From contig NC_066580.1 of NCBI RefSeq assembly GCF_024323335.1, positions 259,701,332 through 259,765,331 of the forward strand: a stretch of 64,000 nt of DNA, in the 5' to 3' direction. The position numbers and the translations under genes are program-made. Positions 36,916 through 49,996 of the stretch are shown one piece after another (within the stretch, counting starts at the first letter, position 1; each line of letters begins with the position of its first letter). Below the pieces are notes generated by a model. The model saw nothing but the letters and a program-made list of their open reading frames with translations. It was not told where the DNA came from and did not search any database. This stretch comes from Lathyrus oleraceus. Taxonomy: Eukaryota; Streptophyta; Magnoliopsida; Fabales; Fabaceae.

Positions 36916-39911
36916 TGTCGCATTACGCGAAAAACCGGCGGGAAACAAAAACAATAGAGCCGTCACCGTGCGTTATTTATCCCAAAAGAGGGAAAGGAAA
37001 CACTCGAAGTAAACCTGGAAAAGACATGGTCTCACGACCAAAGAGAATGGGATCGGGAGTCGGTTATGCGAAGGGAAGGTATTAGCACCCCTACGCATCC
37101 GTCGTACTCGACGGGATCCACGCACAATAGGAAGGAAAATGGTTGCTAAACACTGCTCACAAACATCAAACACTGGCTGAAAGAGCCACAAGAAAACAAA
37201 AGAAACTGACTCGGCAGGATATCGCATCCTGGGCCTACGTAGTCTATCAGGCATAGACATCAGAGTCGACGTAGTTCGGAACAGGGGGAAAACGTGCTCG
37301 CTAGGATGACGCATCCTATGCATACGTATCTTCTCGGACTAAAGAAGAATCAGAGCACTCGTAGCTTGGCTAACGCACGCCAGATAAAACAAACACGGGA
37401 AGTCGACTGCCAATCGCTGGACTTACGTCAAACTCCACACAAAACAAACAAACATGGAAACCGAATGCCAATCGCTGGACTTACATCAGACTCCGAACCA
37501 AACACACGCACACTGGAAACCAAATGCCAATCGCTGGACTCACATCGGACTCCAAGCACACAACAAGACACAGGATATGGAATGCCAATCGCTGGTCTTA
37601 CATCCATCTCCTAACACACACAAAGACAAAACAAAAAGGGCGCCCGGAGAGATCAGCTCATCTCCTGCCTACGTACCTCATCTGGGATGAGGATCAGGGC
37701 GACGTAGTTCCCCTACGCAGGGACACAAGACTAGCCTAACCAGATAACAAAGGGAGACACAACTAGGGAGACTAACTCGAGCGTAGATGTTATCATGCAA
37801 ATCATCCCTAAGTCAAGGTTTCTAGCTAACTTGCACAGGGAGCAAGCTATCCTAAGTAGCACACACAGTCATACAAAAGCACACAGCAAGCACACACACT
37901 ATGTACAAACAGAGGGGCTCAAACAAGGTTAGGCCTTAGTCAAGGGGTCATGTCAACCTCGACAAACAAGCCACTGTATCAGGGTGATGTTAGCTCTTAA
38001 CCCTAACATTGAGAGTTAGGGTGAAGCAGATGAAATAGGAAGTGAGGGGTGTACCTCACAGCTCTTATCCCTGGCCTGGGAGAGCTTCATGACAAATGAA
38101 GTGTGGGTTCAGAACGTGGGAACACTTCTACACTTATGACACTGACTCAACTGTACAACTGTACAAGGATCTTGGGTTAGGATCCACAATGCATCAACAT
38201 GTGATGTGAGCAAAGGGAAGACACACTGACTAGCAGGAGATAGATTGCACATCTCTTGTATCTGCCAATTACCTTATCAAAGGTCTTTTCCTGCTTGGGG
38301 ACAAAAATAAACAAGCACAAGCATTGCCTCTTAAGGAGGACTTCAGACAGGTGCCTGGCCAAGTAACAGGCCAGGTCTTCCAGACTACATGGAGTTAGGA
38401 TGTTATACCTCAGTGCTCAAGCAAGCAAGCAAAGCAAAAAGCATGTTCACAAAGGAACTATAGCAACTAAGGTACCTTAAAACAATCCAACATAATCAGT
38501 ACACCAGACAAACAAAAGTCAAACAGAAAGTTACAAGTCCACAACACAAACAGATAACAAGCATCAATGCACAAAGGTGCAAGCCACAAGGCATAAGTAC
38601 AAGTCTCAATGCCTACAAAACAAGCTCAAGGTTAGTAATAAGCAAGCAATGGACCAACTCCAATTGAGTGCACATCATCAAGTATAAGCAATCGTGCTCT
38701 TTGACCTGAAACAAAGCTCAAACATTAAGCACTAACCACTAGGACATGGCCTAGGATCAAAATGAGAGCAATAAACCAAAACAGAACATGAAACTTATCC
38801 AAAATCAAGTTCAATCAAATAAGAAACAAATCCAAGTGGTCTCAAATTCATATCATCAATCAATATCATTTCATGAGGCAAAGAAGGCAAAGCATGCAAT
38901 TTAGAACCTCATAGGACCAAACAGAAAGATCCAATTCAAATCAACACACAAACATTTCAATAAATCCCCAAAAACTTCATGGCTAAACAACATTCATTAA
39001 AGGATCATCACGCCAAATTTCAAGTCATTTGGACCAAGGGAAGCAAGTCAATTAGAATCCATAAGTCAAAGCATGTTCAAACAAGCTCATACAAGGCACC
39101 AAATCATACATCAACTTCAAGCAAGCATAAAACAGAATTGGCATAAGATAAATGAACCAAATCAAATCCATGGCAAACTTCAAGGTGTCTAGAACACACA
39201 TGCAAAATTTCAAGTCCATCCAATAAACCACAAGAATTTCCCAAATCATATGAAATCATGACTCACAAAAGGTTCACAATTGGTCAAACAGGGGAGAAAA
39301 TCTCAATCAAATTGGAAATGCACTCAAAAAATCCACAATAATTCATATTCAAAGTTAACATCCAGAAGATTCAACATGCAAAAATTCAGATCATTTAAAA
39401 TTCATATGGCATGGTAAAGAAAATCAAGAAGTAAAGCAAGAAATGGTGTGACACACATTGTCACACCTCCAATGAACAGAACATATCTCACAAACCAGGA
39501 ATGCCAAAATCACAAACTATATACCAAAATGCTCCTCAAGGTGTCTAGTTTACACATATAAAATTTCAAGAATTTTGGATTAAGCATCATCATTTCATGA
39601 TCAAAATGGTAAGCAAGGTGCAACAAATGACATGTATGAGCAAACCCTAGCCAAAACAGAAATCCACACGTGCACAATTTTCATAAAAATCATCATAAAA
39701 ATAGTAGACATGGCAAGGATCATGGCACAAAAATTCTCATGTTAATTGGATCATTATTTTGTGATTTATGAATTTTTGAATGAGAAGAAAAAATAAAAAA
39801 AGCATGGACAAAGTGTGTGAAACATGGTTGAATATGTGAAAATAAAATGTAAGGCAAAATATGGGATGCTGTCGCCCGGAATCGAGCTGCGTATGCTTTC
39901 AAATCTGGCGC

Positions 39912-39944
39912 CACTTAAGTGAAACGCCGCGTTTCACTTAAGTG
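39912..39944. repeat. 15-bp perfect inverted repeat in the solo LTR
   Basis: CACTTAAGTGAAACG, three bases (ccg), then CGTTTCACTTAAGTG. It corresponds in core (gaaacg/cgtttc) to the palindrome found in the LTRs of B. Confidence 0.9.
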
Positions 39945-40704
39945 CGTGGCACAATGTGATTGGCTTCATGGCACGTAAACAACAAAAACATGCAAATATG
40001 TGAATACATGGATCAAACGCGATCTGGCAAATGAAAAAAATTAGGGTTCTACATGTTCTTCATACAATTTCCAGCTCAAGAACACATGTCCACGAAAATC
40101 AACAAGCAGCATATCATTAGCTTCGTCTTGCAATGCTCATCACTAATCTAAGCATCATTAGACCTAATTCCTACTCACATGACCGGATCGATCGAAGGAA
40201 GTTTCATCAACCAAACTTAAATTCAGCATATCTCTCTTAATACTTGATGAAATGCAACGGTTCAAAGCGCAAACTACTCTACTATCAAAGACCTACAAGA
40301 AGCATGTCCTAATTTCAACAATTACAAGGATTGAAATCTTACCTCCAATTGATGGCAGTACTGAATTTGTGGTTCCTTGGCCTTGTAATGGTGAAACAGA
40401 AGGTCTACACTACTTGTACAATGATGTGGACGAATGCTGGATGCTCAAATGCCTTAGATCTAGCTCGAATGTGCAGTTGCCATGGATGAAGCTCACTTTA
40501 ACAGTCCAAGATTTTGCTCGAATGTGGTGATTCCTTGCTTCAATCTTCTTCAGAAAAGCTAGTGGATGATGGAACCAACAAAGATCAAGCAAGTTCTATG
40601 GAAATTTTTGCAGAAAAATGAAGAACAAAAGTTGAGAGAATGTGCAATTTTCTGATCTAGATCTCTTTGAATGAGGTGTTAATGATGAATTCAATTAGAA
40701 TTAT

Positions 40705-40713
40705 CTTTATATA
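40705..40713 (-). promoter_or_regulatory. TATA box of the solo LTR
   Basis: Reads TATATAAAG on the minus strand, about 1.03 kb from the LTR start, comparable to its position in the other LTRs. Confidence 0.55.
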
Positions 40714-41749
40714 TGACCTGTTAATCAAAACTTTAATCCCAATTAGCCAAAACCAAAGTGATTAAATGAAGTGCATTTTTTAGGCACAATGGCCAAAGTG
40801 TCCTCATGCATGGAATGAGTTGCTACAGTGCACGAATTTCTTGCTAAACACACTCCAAATTTGATTTAGGACCAATTTCAAGTGAAATTATGTGTGGAAA
40901 ATGCATACTTTTGAAAATCACTTTTTTCCCTCCCTTTTTCAAATTCAAGCCACATGAAAAATGCCATTTTTGTGTGATGATTTTTGGTGAAATGTAATGA
41001 ATGATTTGGATAGAGCATGTCAAATGGATATTGTAGCAAAAAACCCCACTCAATTTGGCCAATTGGTGTGAAAGTTATCCAAGTTTGAAGTTCAAAATTT
41101 CTTGACAATGATTTGATCATAACTTGCCAACCACACATGAGAAATGGATGTTCTTGGACTTTTTGGAAAGGTGAGAGCAAGATATTCAACTTTCATGTTG
41201 GACAAAATTTCATTTGAAGCTTGTATGATTATGTAAATTTGAGGAGAAGACCTTTCCGTTTTTGGCAGTTTGAAATTACAGGTCACTTACTATTTTTGGA
41301 AACTTTTCATCTGACCTCAAATTCTTCAATCTTGATATTTGCAATGTCAAATGAGACTTGTATGGACATGAATGAGGCCTTTCAAACCATCTCCCACCTT
41401 CAAATCCATGAGTTCAGGCACAGTTGACCACAGTTGACTTTCTAGGGTTTCAGATGGAATTCAGCTTGACTGTTGAGCTTTGATCATCCAATCCTTGGCC
41501 AAACCACTTCAAAATGATCCCTAGGTCATATGAACTCAATGAACCAACCTTAGGGACTTGCTCCAATAGGAATTGCACTTGCTTGCTTGCACAACTGATC
41601 CTCCTAATCAGTTGACCTAATCTTGTCTGATGGCTTGCACTTGGGCAAAGGGCAATGCAATGCTATGCAGTGGACTATGTAATGTTAATGACCTAATATG
41701 AAAATGCATGTACAAAAAGGTAGGTGCAAATTTGAGGTGCTACAAGGTG

Positions 41750-43747
41750 CTGTTAGATATTTTCACTCACTTGCAGGTTGTGATGTGAAGCTTTTGATAA
41801 TAGATCCCCGTGGAGTCCAGTCAGGGACAAGGGATCAAAGAATGGTGAAAAACGGAGAAAGACGTGCGGCGATCCTTGAGAATTGATCAAGAAGACTCTT
41901 CAAAGTCTGAGGACTGGAAAGTTTGTATGAATCCAGGGAGTTCGATCTCCGTGGAGTACGGAGAAGTCGAGAATACAAGGTGATGAATCAGAAAAGTCCA
42001 GACGAGCCTGGGAGCTCTCAAAAGTGGAAAGCTGACACTGGATTTAGATGTTGAATACCAGGGTTCGACGAGTCGACGGGTGTTCTGTGCCAGACTTTCC
42101 TTATTTCCCCAAGCAGAGTTGGGATTGTTGTCTCCCCAGCAGGTTCGAGATTGATGTTTCCTCAGCAGCCAGGGCCGAAGGTTGCTATCTCCCCAGCGGG
42201 TTCGAGATCGGTGTGCCTTCAGCAGCCGGGCCTGAAGGTTGTTGTTTCCCCTAGCAGGGTGGAGATTGTTATTTCCCTAGCAAGTCGAAGATTGATGTTT
42301 CCCCGCAGAGTGCGTTGGTGGTTTCTTCCCTAGCGAAGTCCCCAAACGGATCGGGTTCAGAGGAGGTTATCCCTGGCGACGGTTGTCTTTTTCCCAGCAG
42401 CAGTGCTATTCCCCAGCAGGGTGGATATTGGAGTGTTGTCGAGTTCCTCAGCAGAGTGCCTCGAGCTCCCCAGAAGAGTCCCTTGAGGGGGATACTTTTT
42501 ATGCATTCATCATGTAGATAAGCATAGCATAGTGCATATCTAATTGCGTAGCATTTCCATGATTATGGAGCATTACGCTAAAAAATAATCATGCATCAGC
42601 ATTGCAAGCATAAGCTAGTCTCAAATCGTGGTTACTGTTTGAGGATTGGTTTCGCCAGAGGGTGAAGATGTTACTCTGAGGAGTTCGGTATCGTAATTCT
42701 TAATCAACAGTATTCCCCAGTAGTGCGATATTGGAGGAAGAGTTTCTGTTGGGCGGAGATGGAAATAGTAAAAATTCAAGAGAAGTTTTGAGGTTCAAGA
42801 AAAAAAAGAGCAAGAAAAAAAGAAAGAGAATAATGCCCCAGCTGAGCGCGAATTGTTCGTTTGCTAGGGTTGAATAGAGGATAGCATGCTCATGGCTTGT
42901 TATCCCCAGCATGGGTCATTGGCACGCGTACCGCCTCATTTATCACTGTCCCTTATTTCTGCCGATGCTGACAGGCATGACAAGTTTTCGGGTATTCAGA
43001 CCGATGTGGCGTTCAGGCCAGTTTTCGGGTATTCAGACCGGTGTGGCGTTCAGGCCAGTTTTCGGGTATTCAAAACGGTGTGGCGCTCAGGCCAGTTTTC
43101 GGGTATTCAGACCGATGTGGCATTTAGGCCAGTTTCCGATTTTCAGATCGAAGAAGCTTCCGAAGTTTAGATCGATGTAGCTTGCGGCGTTCAGGCCAGG
43201 TTTCCGGTGTTCAGGCCGAGGTGGGTATTCAGACCAGATTTTCCGATTTTCAGATCGAAGAAGCTTCCGAAGTTTAGATCGATGCAGCTTGCGGCACTCA
43301 GGCCAGGTTTCCGGTATTCGGACCGAAGTGGTATTCAGACCGAAGTGGTATTCAGACCAAAGTGGTATTCAGACCAAAGTGTATTCAGACCGAAGCGGCA
43401 TTCAGGCCAATCTCTCGGTGTTCAAACCGACATTAATACTCTCGTATTCTGATGCTCAGTATTCAGACTGATGAGCGGCGTTCAGGCCATGGTTACTCCT
43501 GTGTTACTGTTTATTTTGATATCCAGGTCAATATTTCTTTTCGGTACTCAGGCCGACTTTCACCGTACCAGACGGGTTCTTCTTTTGAGATTACTTCTTT
43601 GCCGATTCTGACAGGCATTGTTAATTATTTCCCAGCGGAGTGCAAATTGTTCGTCTGTTTTTGGTATTCAATCACTTTTCACCCTGATCATCTGAAAGTC
43701 GAGGCTGTTCACAGCGACAGGTTCACAGTGGATTGAATAGGGGCAAC
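41750..43747 (+). other. 3' region of B after the solo LTR, with minisatellites
   Basis: Continues the 3' untranslated region (ctgttagatattttcactc matches A at 11643). Diverged tccccagcag / ttcgagat repeats lie at about 42100-42500, and attcagaccga / ttcaggccag repeats at about 42985-43560. Copy number and arrangement differ from A: here gtattcagaccgaagtg and ggtattcagaccaaagtg repeat in short periods near 43320-43395. The polypurine tract gaataggggcaac is at 43735-43747. No credible gene. Confidence 0.75.
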
Positions 43748-46700
43748 TGTAACACCTCAAAATTTTCCCTCCTCTTCTTGGGACTAGTTTAGCATATTGC
43801 ATTTCATATTTTAGGGCATTAGGCATGTACATATTTCATATCATGTGAAATAAACAGGTCATCCTCCTAAGTCTTTCTCAGAAGATGAAGAGGTTAAGAG
43901 ATTCAAGCCTAAGGGTCTCATAAATTGATCACTAGCCATCTGAGGGTTTGTGCTTCAATTAGCGTTTTCTTGGTTCTTCAATTAGGGTACATCATCATCA
44001 TCATGGTTATGTCATCCTCAAGGGGCTCATTATTCATGCTCAGATTCTTTGGGATTAGGGTTTTGACCTCTGGTCAACCCTAATCAGTGTCATTCTACCA
44101 GTCAGGGTTTTTTAAGAAGATGAGGTTATTTGCTTGGATGAGGATCATATGATTGTTATGTGAAACTTACAAGAGCTAGGGTTTCATTTTGGAGCCAATC
44201 CACCAAGTGGTTGAGGCTCAAGCTGATCAGAGCACTTCTAAGTCATGTGTCAACCAGAAAGTCAACAGAAAGTCAACTGAGGGCTAGGAAGTGGAGAAAT
44301 GAGTTTCAACACTTCATTCATGCTCAAAAGAGGCTTATTCATCATTACAAATGCATATCTTGAAGAATTTGAGGTCAAATCAAAAGTTTCCAAAAATGGA
44401 AAGTGACCTGTAATTGAAAGTTTCCAAAAATGGGAAGTTTTTGGTTCAAATTCAACTTGATCTTAAATCATCAAAGAAGCTTCAAATGAAATTTTGTCCA
44501 ACATGAAAGTTTAAGATCTCTCTCTCCCATTTCCAAAAAGTCCAAGATCATGAATTTATGATGAATGGTTGAGGAGATATGATCAAATCATTGCCAAGTG
44601 TGCTTGAAACTTCAAAAGGCCATAACTTTGGACCCATAACTCCAAATTGAGTGCTCCTTTTTGCCAAACTCTTCTCATGACATGAACTTTCCAAAGCATT
44701 CATCACATTGCATGAAAATTCATCTTATGATCATATGCATATTCATGCTTATTTTGGAGGGAAAATGCTAAATTTGAAATTGGTGCATCATGGGAACAAA
44801 TCACCATTGCCATTGTGTTAATTGGAAGTTTTTAAGTGAAATTGATTAGCCATATAGCACTGTTCACGTGGGATTGCTCCATGCACCATGCAAAATGTCA
44901 TTTTTGGCCAAACACCTTATTTTCATTTAATCTCAACTAAACATGATTAATTTTGATTAAGAGTGGATTAACATAGGGTATATATTCATAATCATAACAA
45001 AATTTGAGAGGATTCTAGATCTAGATCTCAAAATTCTCTTTCCCTCCATTTTCTTCTCTCAATCATAATTCAAACTTTCTCCACATAACCTGGCTATATT
45101 CTTCCATATTCTTGTTCTCTGGTGTGGATTTAGTATAGATCAAGCCTTGGATCATCAAATTTAGACCAGAATCGTGCATGTGAAGCTCAAGAACATAGCC
45201 ATGGCAGTTGAGATTTAAGCTAGATCTACACAGTTCCAAGCCTCAAGTTCTTCATCAAACTTTATAACAAGTGATCAGGAGTGTATTGGAAGCTTGCCAG
45301 GCCTTGATTCGTGCGTTTCCAGAAGTTGATCTTCAAGAGGTCATATTTTCGATCCTCTTAATTTTCTGTTTTATGTGGATAATCTTGTAGAACATTGAAT
45401 GCTGAGCAATCTGATATAAATTTCGTTTGAAATGATGTACTATTGCATGAGATATGCTTGATTAAAGTTTGGTGCATCAAAATGTTCTTGCTCGATAATG
45501 TAAATCCATGGCTTATTTGTCTGTAATTTTGATTGATCTGGAACCTGCGTTGCAAGAGCTTTCTATTGATATCATTTTTTTGGAAATCTGGGAAAAAAAA
45601 AATTTAATGACACTGTTCACCACCGTCTTCATGAAGAAGACGATGGTTTCCACCGTATGCCTGGTCGTGCGCCACCCTGCCTGTACAGGCTAGGGTTTTC
45701 TGGTTCATGCATGAAGAACGCACTAGAGGCCCTGTTTGATCCGTGGTTCCCTCTTCGATCCCAGCCTAGCGCGTTTCTGTCTTTTATTTTTTTCATTTTA
45801 ATTGCCTAGCCTTGAAACGACGTCGTTTCAGGCAGCGCTGGATCTCACTTCGATCCATGGTTCCAGCAATTCCATTTTATTCAATTCTTTTTATTATTTT
45901 CATGATATTTCAATGTTTATTTCATTTTTATACATGACATTCAAACAATCATAACTAATAGTAGAATGATCCAATTAATTCCTGGTTTTTTGCTAAATGA
46001 TCCTTGAAATGTCTAGAATTTTATGGTTTTGATTTTGTGATTTTACCATGCCTGGAAATTAAATTGTGTTAGAGTGATTGAATATGTATGCTTTTGTGAC
46101 CTTGCTTCATTCATCCTAGCATAAAATGCTCATTTATGATCCAAATGCCATGAAATTTTGCATGATGATTCTTAACATGTTTATGGATTTGTGTGATTTT
46201 ATTTGGCATTTTTTGCTATTGTCTTCACTGTTTGGGACACATGTACTTAAGGTGTGACAATTTGTGTCACACAATTGGATGTCTAGCTTGTGCATTTTCA
46301 TATCCATATCAAATGAGCTCCTCTGTTTATGATTTTTGGCATGATGATTGTATTGGACATGTTGTATGCACATGAAAATTTCCAGAATTATTTGATTCAT
46401 TTCTGTTTTGATATGGAATTTTGATTCTTGAAGATCATTTGAATGCTTTGAAATTGTCTTTGTCTTCTCTTGCTCACTACATGACTTTGCTTAATGATTT
46501 TGATTTGGTCCTTTTTAGGACATGTTCTTGATTGAATGTAGTTGCTTCATGCTGAATATCAAGTTCTGTTTTGACTTTTTTCCCCACCTTTGACCCTAGC
46601 CTTTGAGCTAGTGGTTTGTTCTCATCCTTTGGACTTTGTGTTTCAGGTTTCAGGCAATTAGCCACATTGGTTGATATGATCTCATCACTTGAGATACAAG

Positions 46701-48595
46701 TTATTTTGGTTGACTAACCTTGCTGTTTTGTAGGTCTTGGGGATGATGAATTAATTTAGTTTGCTTGCATCTTATGCCTTGCACCATTGTTGTCTGATGA
46801 TTGGTTGTCTGACTGTTGTTGATTGTTTTGTCTGAGTATCTTACTGATGTGTTAGCTTTTCTTACAGGTACTTTAGCCGCTTTAACTCATTATTTGAGTT
46901 GTTTTGCTTTGCTTGTGGTTGGCATACCACTTAGGTAAAACTCTTGATCTCCATGTAGTCTGGAAGACCTGTCATGTTATGTTGGCAGGCACCTGTCTGA
47001 AGCCCTCCTTAAGAGGCAATGTTTTTGCTTGTTTATCTTTGTGCCTTGTACATGTAAAGACCTCCTAAGTGAAGAGGCATTGGCAGATAGAAGGGATGTG
47101 CAATCCATCCCCTGCGATTCAGTTGTGTCTTTCATCTTGCTCACACCATGTGTTGATGCACTTTGAATAAACACCCAAAATCTTGTTGTGTCAGTCATGT
47201 GGAATAGAGTCCCACATTCTGGACTCCCACACATCCTTTGATTCAAGTTCACCCAGGCCCGGGTTAAAAGCTATGAGGCATAACCCTCATCTCCATTTCA
47301 TCTGCTCACCTAACTCTCAATGTTAGAGGTTAAGAGCCTGACCACCCTTTCTAGTTGGCTTGTTTGTCAAGGTCGATATGACCCCTTGACTAAAGCCCAA
47401 CCTTGCTTGAGCCCCCTTGGTTGTGTATAGTGTGTGCTAATTGCTTTTGATGATTATCTGTTTTGCTTCTCATTTCCTTTCTGTAGGAGTCGTATGATCA
47501 ACTTTCAAGGAAGTTGAATGTACGTAGAGATAGACTTGAGTTGACTCACTGCCTGTGTGAGTCAAACTCTTGTTAGAAACCTCAACCTAGGACTATTGTG
47601 GATTACATGACAACTATTAGGCTCGAGTCAGTCTCCCTTTTAGTTTGTTATTTCCCAGTCTCTGGTTAGGATAGGAATTTCTCCCCTGTTAAGGGGAACT
47701 ACGTCGCCCTGATCCTCATACCAGATGAGGTATATAGGTAGGAGATCGTGCGAGATCTCTCCGGGCACCCTTTTCCTTTTTGTGTGTGTTTGCTTGACAA
47801 TTTTTAGGCTCGAGTTCCAGACTCCCTATTAGCTTGTCTGTTTGATAACCTCTTGTGTGTTTGTTTGTTTGGAGTCTGACATAAGTCCAGCGATTGGCAG
47901 TCGGTTTCCTGTGTGTGTTTGTTTGCTTGGAGTCTGATGTAAGTCCAGCGATTGGCATTCGGTTTCCTGTGGGTTGTTTGTGTGGAGTCTGATGTAAGTC
48001 CAGCGATTGGCATTCGATTTCCTCGTTTGTGTTTGTTGTTTGGAGTCGGACGTAAGGCCAGCCATTGGCAGTCTGTTTCCATTTGCGAGTTTCTTTTGAC
48101 GTCTCAGCGTCTTTGGGTTGTGTTTTGTTTCGGCGTGCGTTAGCCGAACTACGGTAGCTCTGATTCTCATTCCATATGAGATACGTAGGCATAGGATGCG
48201 ATATCCTAGCGAACCCATTTATCGTTTCCCCGAACTACGTCGACTCTGATGTTTGTTTCTGACAAACTACGTAGGCCCAGGATGCGATATCCTGCCGAGT
48301 CCCCTTCCTCCATCTCCTTCCGCCTTTTTATTCCAGCGTGTGTGCATTCTTTGAGCAGTTTGAGCAACCTTATTCTTTTCTTTTGAGCGTGGATCCCGTC
48401 GAGTACGACGGACGTGAGGGGTGCTAATACCTTCCCCTTGCGTAACCGACTCCCGATCCTTGTAATCTCCGGTCGTAAGACCATTCCTTTCCAGGTTTAC
48501 TTCGAGCGTTTCCTTTCCCTCTTTGGGATAAATAACGCACGGTGGCGGCTCTGTTTGTTTGTTTTTCCCGCCGGTTGTTTTTCGCGGATGCGACA
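43748..48595 (+). repeat. Right LTR of B (4848 bp)
   Basis: Begins TGTAACACCTCAAAATTTT and ends GCGGATGCGACA. It is very close to the left LTR, with a few indels, for example a short deletion near 43980. The palindrome near 45817 is a perfect GAAACGACGTCGTTTC. Target duplication ccttc follows at 48596-48600. Confidence 0.95.
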
Positions 48596-48600
48596 CCTTC

Positions 48601-49324
48601 CAACGGAAATCTAGATAAAGATGAGCATGGTAAGAGTGTAAATGTCAAAAAGTTTAGAGGTATGATCGGGTCTCTTTTGTATCTTTCTGCTTCTAGACCT
48701 GACATCATGTTTAGTGTTTGTATGTGTGCACGATATCAATCAAATCCTAAGGAATCACACCTGAAAGCTGTTAAGCGTATATTTAGATATCTTCATGGAA
48801 CATCTAAATATGGGATTTGGTATTCCAAAGGAAGTGATTGTAGCTTAGTAGGTTACTCCGATTCTGATTTTGCTGGCTGCAAATCAGATAGGAAAAGCAC
48901 GAGTGGTACATGTCACTTGTTTTCAAACTCCTTGGTAAGTTGGCATAGCAAAAAGCAGGTATCTAAGGCTTTGTCAACTACAGGGGCTGAGTACGTTGCA
49001 GCCGGTAGTTTTTGCGCTCAGATTTTGTGGCTAAAGCAACAACTACAAGACTTTAACATTCAACTCAAACGTATTCCAATAAAATGTGACAACACTAGTG
49101 CCATAAACCTTACTAAAAATCCTGTTTTACACTCACGCACTAAACACATAGAGATTAAACATCACTTCCTTCGCGATCATGTTGAAAAAGAAGACGTTGT
49201 ATTTGAGCATGTTGATTCTAAAAACCAGCTTGCTTACATTTTCACTAAACCTTTGGCAACGGAACCGTTCTTCAACATTCATCGTGAATTAGGGATCTTA
49301 GATCTATCTCCATTGTTGTCTTAA
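48601..49324 (+). pseudogene. Copia RT end and RNase H
   Basis: Continues the RT frame of 19957-20909 after element B, with FRGMIGSLLYL, SRPDIMF and YLHGTSKYG. The Ty1/copia RNase H follows: YSDSDFAG (Asp), KSTSG, GAEYVAA (Glu), CDNTSA (Asp), then the usual TKHIEIKHHFLRDHV and IFTKPL end. The stop is at 49322-49324. This part has no internal stop; it is a pseudogene only because the gene is split. Confidence 0.93.
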
Positions 49325-49996
49325 GCATGTTTGTTCATATTTATATTATGCCTCACCTTGGTTGATGAGTTTTGTTTTAGATTTCATTTATACCTCACAA
49401 GGTTACATCAACAGAGGTAATATCACTCCTTTCTATATCTCTTTTAGAACTATGTGATTGTGTCTGTTAGAACAAAATTTCTTATTTTCGTTTATCTGAA
49501 TTTCTTTGCATATATTGTTTGAACATTAATATCTGATTTGTGAATTATACTTGGGCATCATTATCATGACATACTTCATAATGCATAACCATACTGCATA
49601 AAAATTAATTAAAATTTGGTTTGACATCAGTATGTATCAATTCAAAGATGTATGTATTGATTCATGTCTTCTTCATTTCACATTTGTCAAAATTGGTTCA
49701 GTATGTATCGATCCATCCGTCGTTTGTATCGATACATAGACCCTTTAAAAACAAAAATGCGTGACATGGATCGATCCATGCCCATATGCATCGACACATA
49801 CTGATTGTGATTTGGATTAAATGCATTTTTTCTCACTCATGGATCGACACATCAGCAACTCTTATCACATCCTTTCACAAACTTGATATCAGCAGTTCCC
49901 ATACCTCCCAAAACCTGCGGCTAACCCTAATTTCCTTCATCATCACTCTCTCCAAAACCCTAAATTCATCCCACTTTTCTTCAACCTTTCATCACC
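49325..49996 (+). other. pol to env-like spacer
   Basis: No coding seen. Carries several copies of cgatccat / catcgacacat / gtatcgatacat between about 49680 and 49850, the same palindromic theme as in the 3' LTR. The last 80 bp are CT-rich. Confidence 0.6.

Larger units (their letters stand above)
36916..41744 (-). mobile_element. Inverted solo Ogre LTR (4829 bp)
   Basis: Starts tgtcgcattacgcg and ends gaggtgctaca, the reverse complement of an Ogre LTR (TGTAGCACCTC ... GCGACA). aggtg lies on both sides (36911-36915 and 41745-41749), while A has an uninterrupted ttgcaggtgctgttag at this site. Only an LTR is present, so the rest was probably removed by LTR-LTR recombination. It has the tandem repeats (about 37395-37610), ACTACG modules (about 37225-37720), a TATA box and a long palindrome. 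It is clearly diverged from the LTRs of A and B, so it derives from another subfamily. Confidence 0.95.

Noticed and set aside
40252..40530. 92-codon plus-strand ORF inside the solo LTR
   Set aside because: Lies in LTR sequence with no homologous open frame in the other LTR copies; no domain seen.
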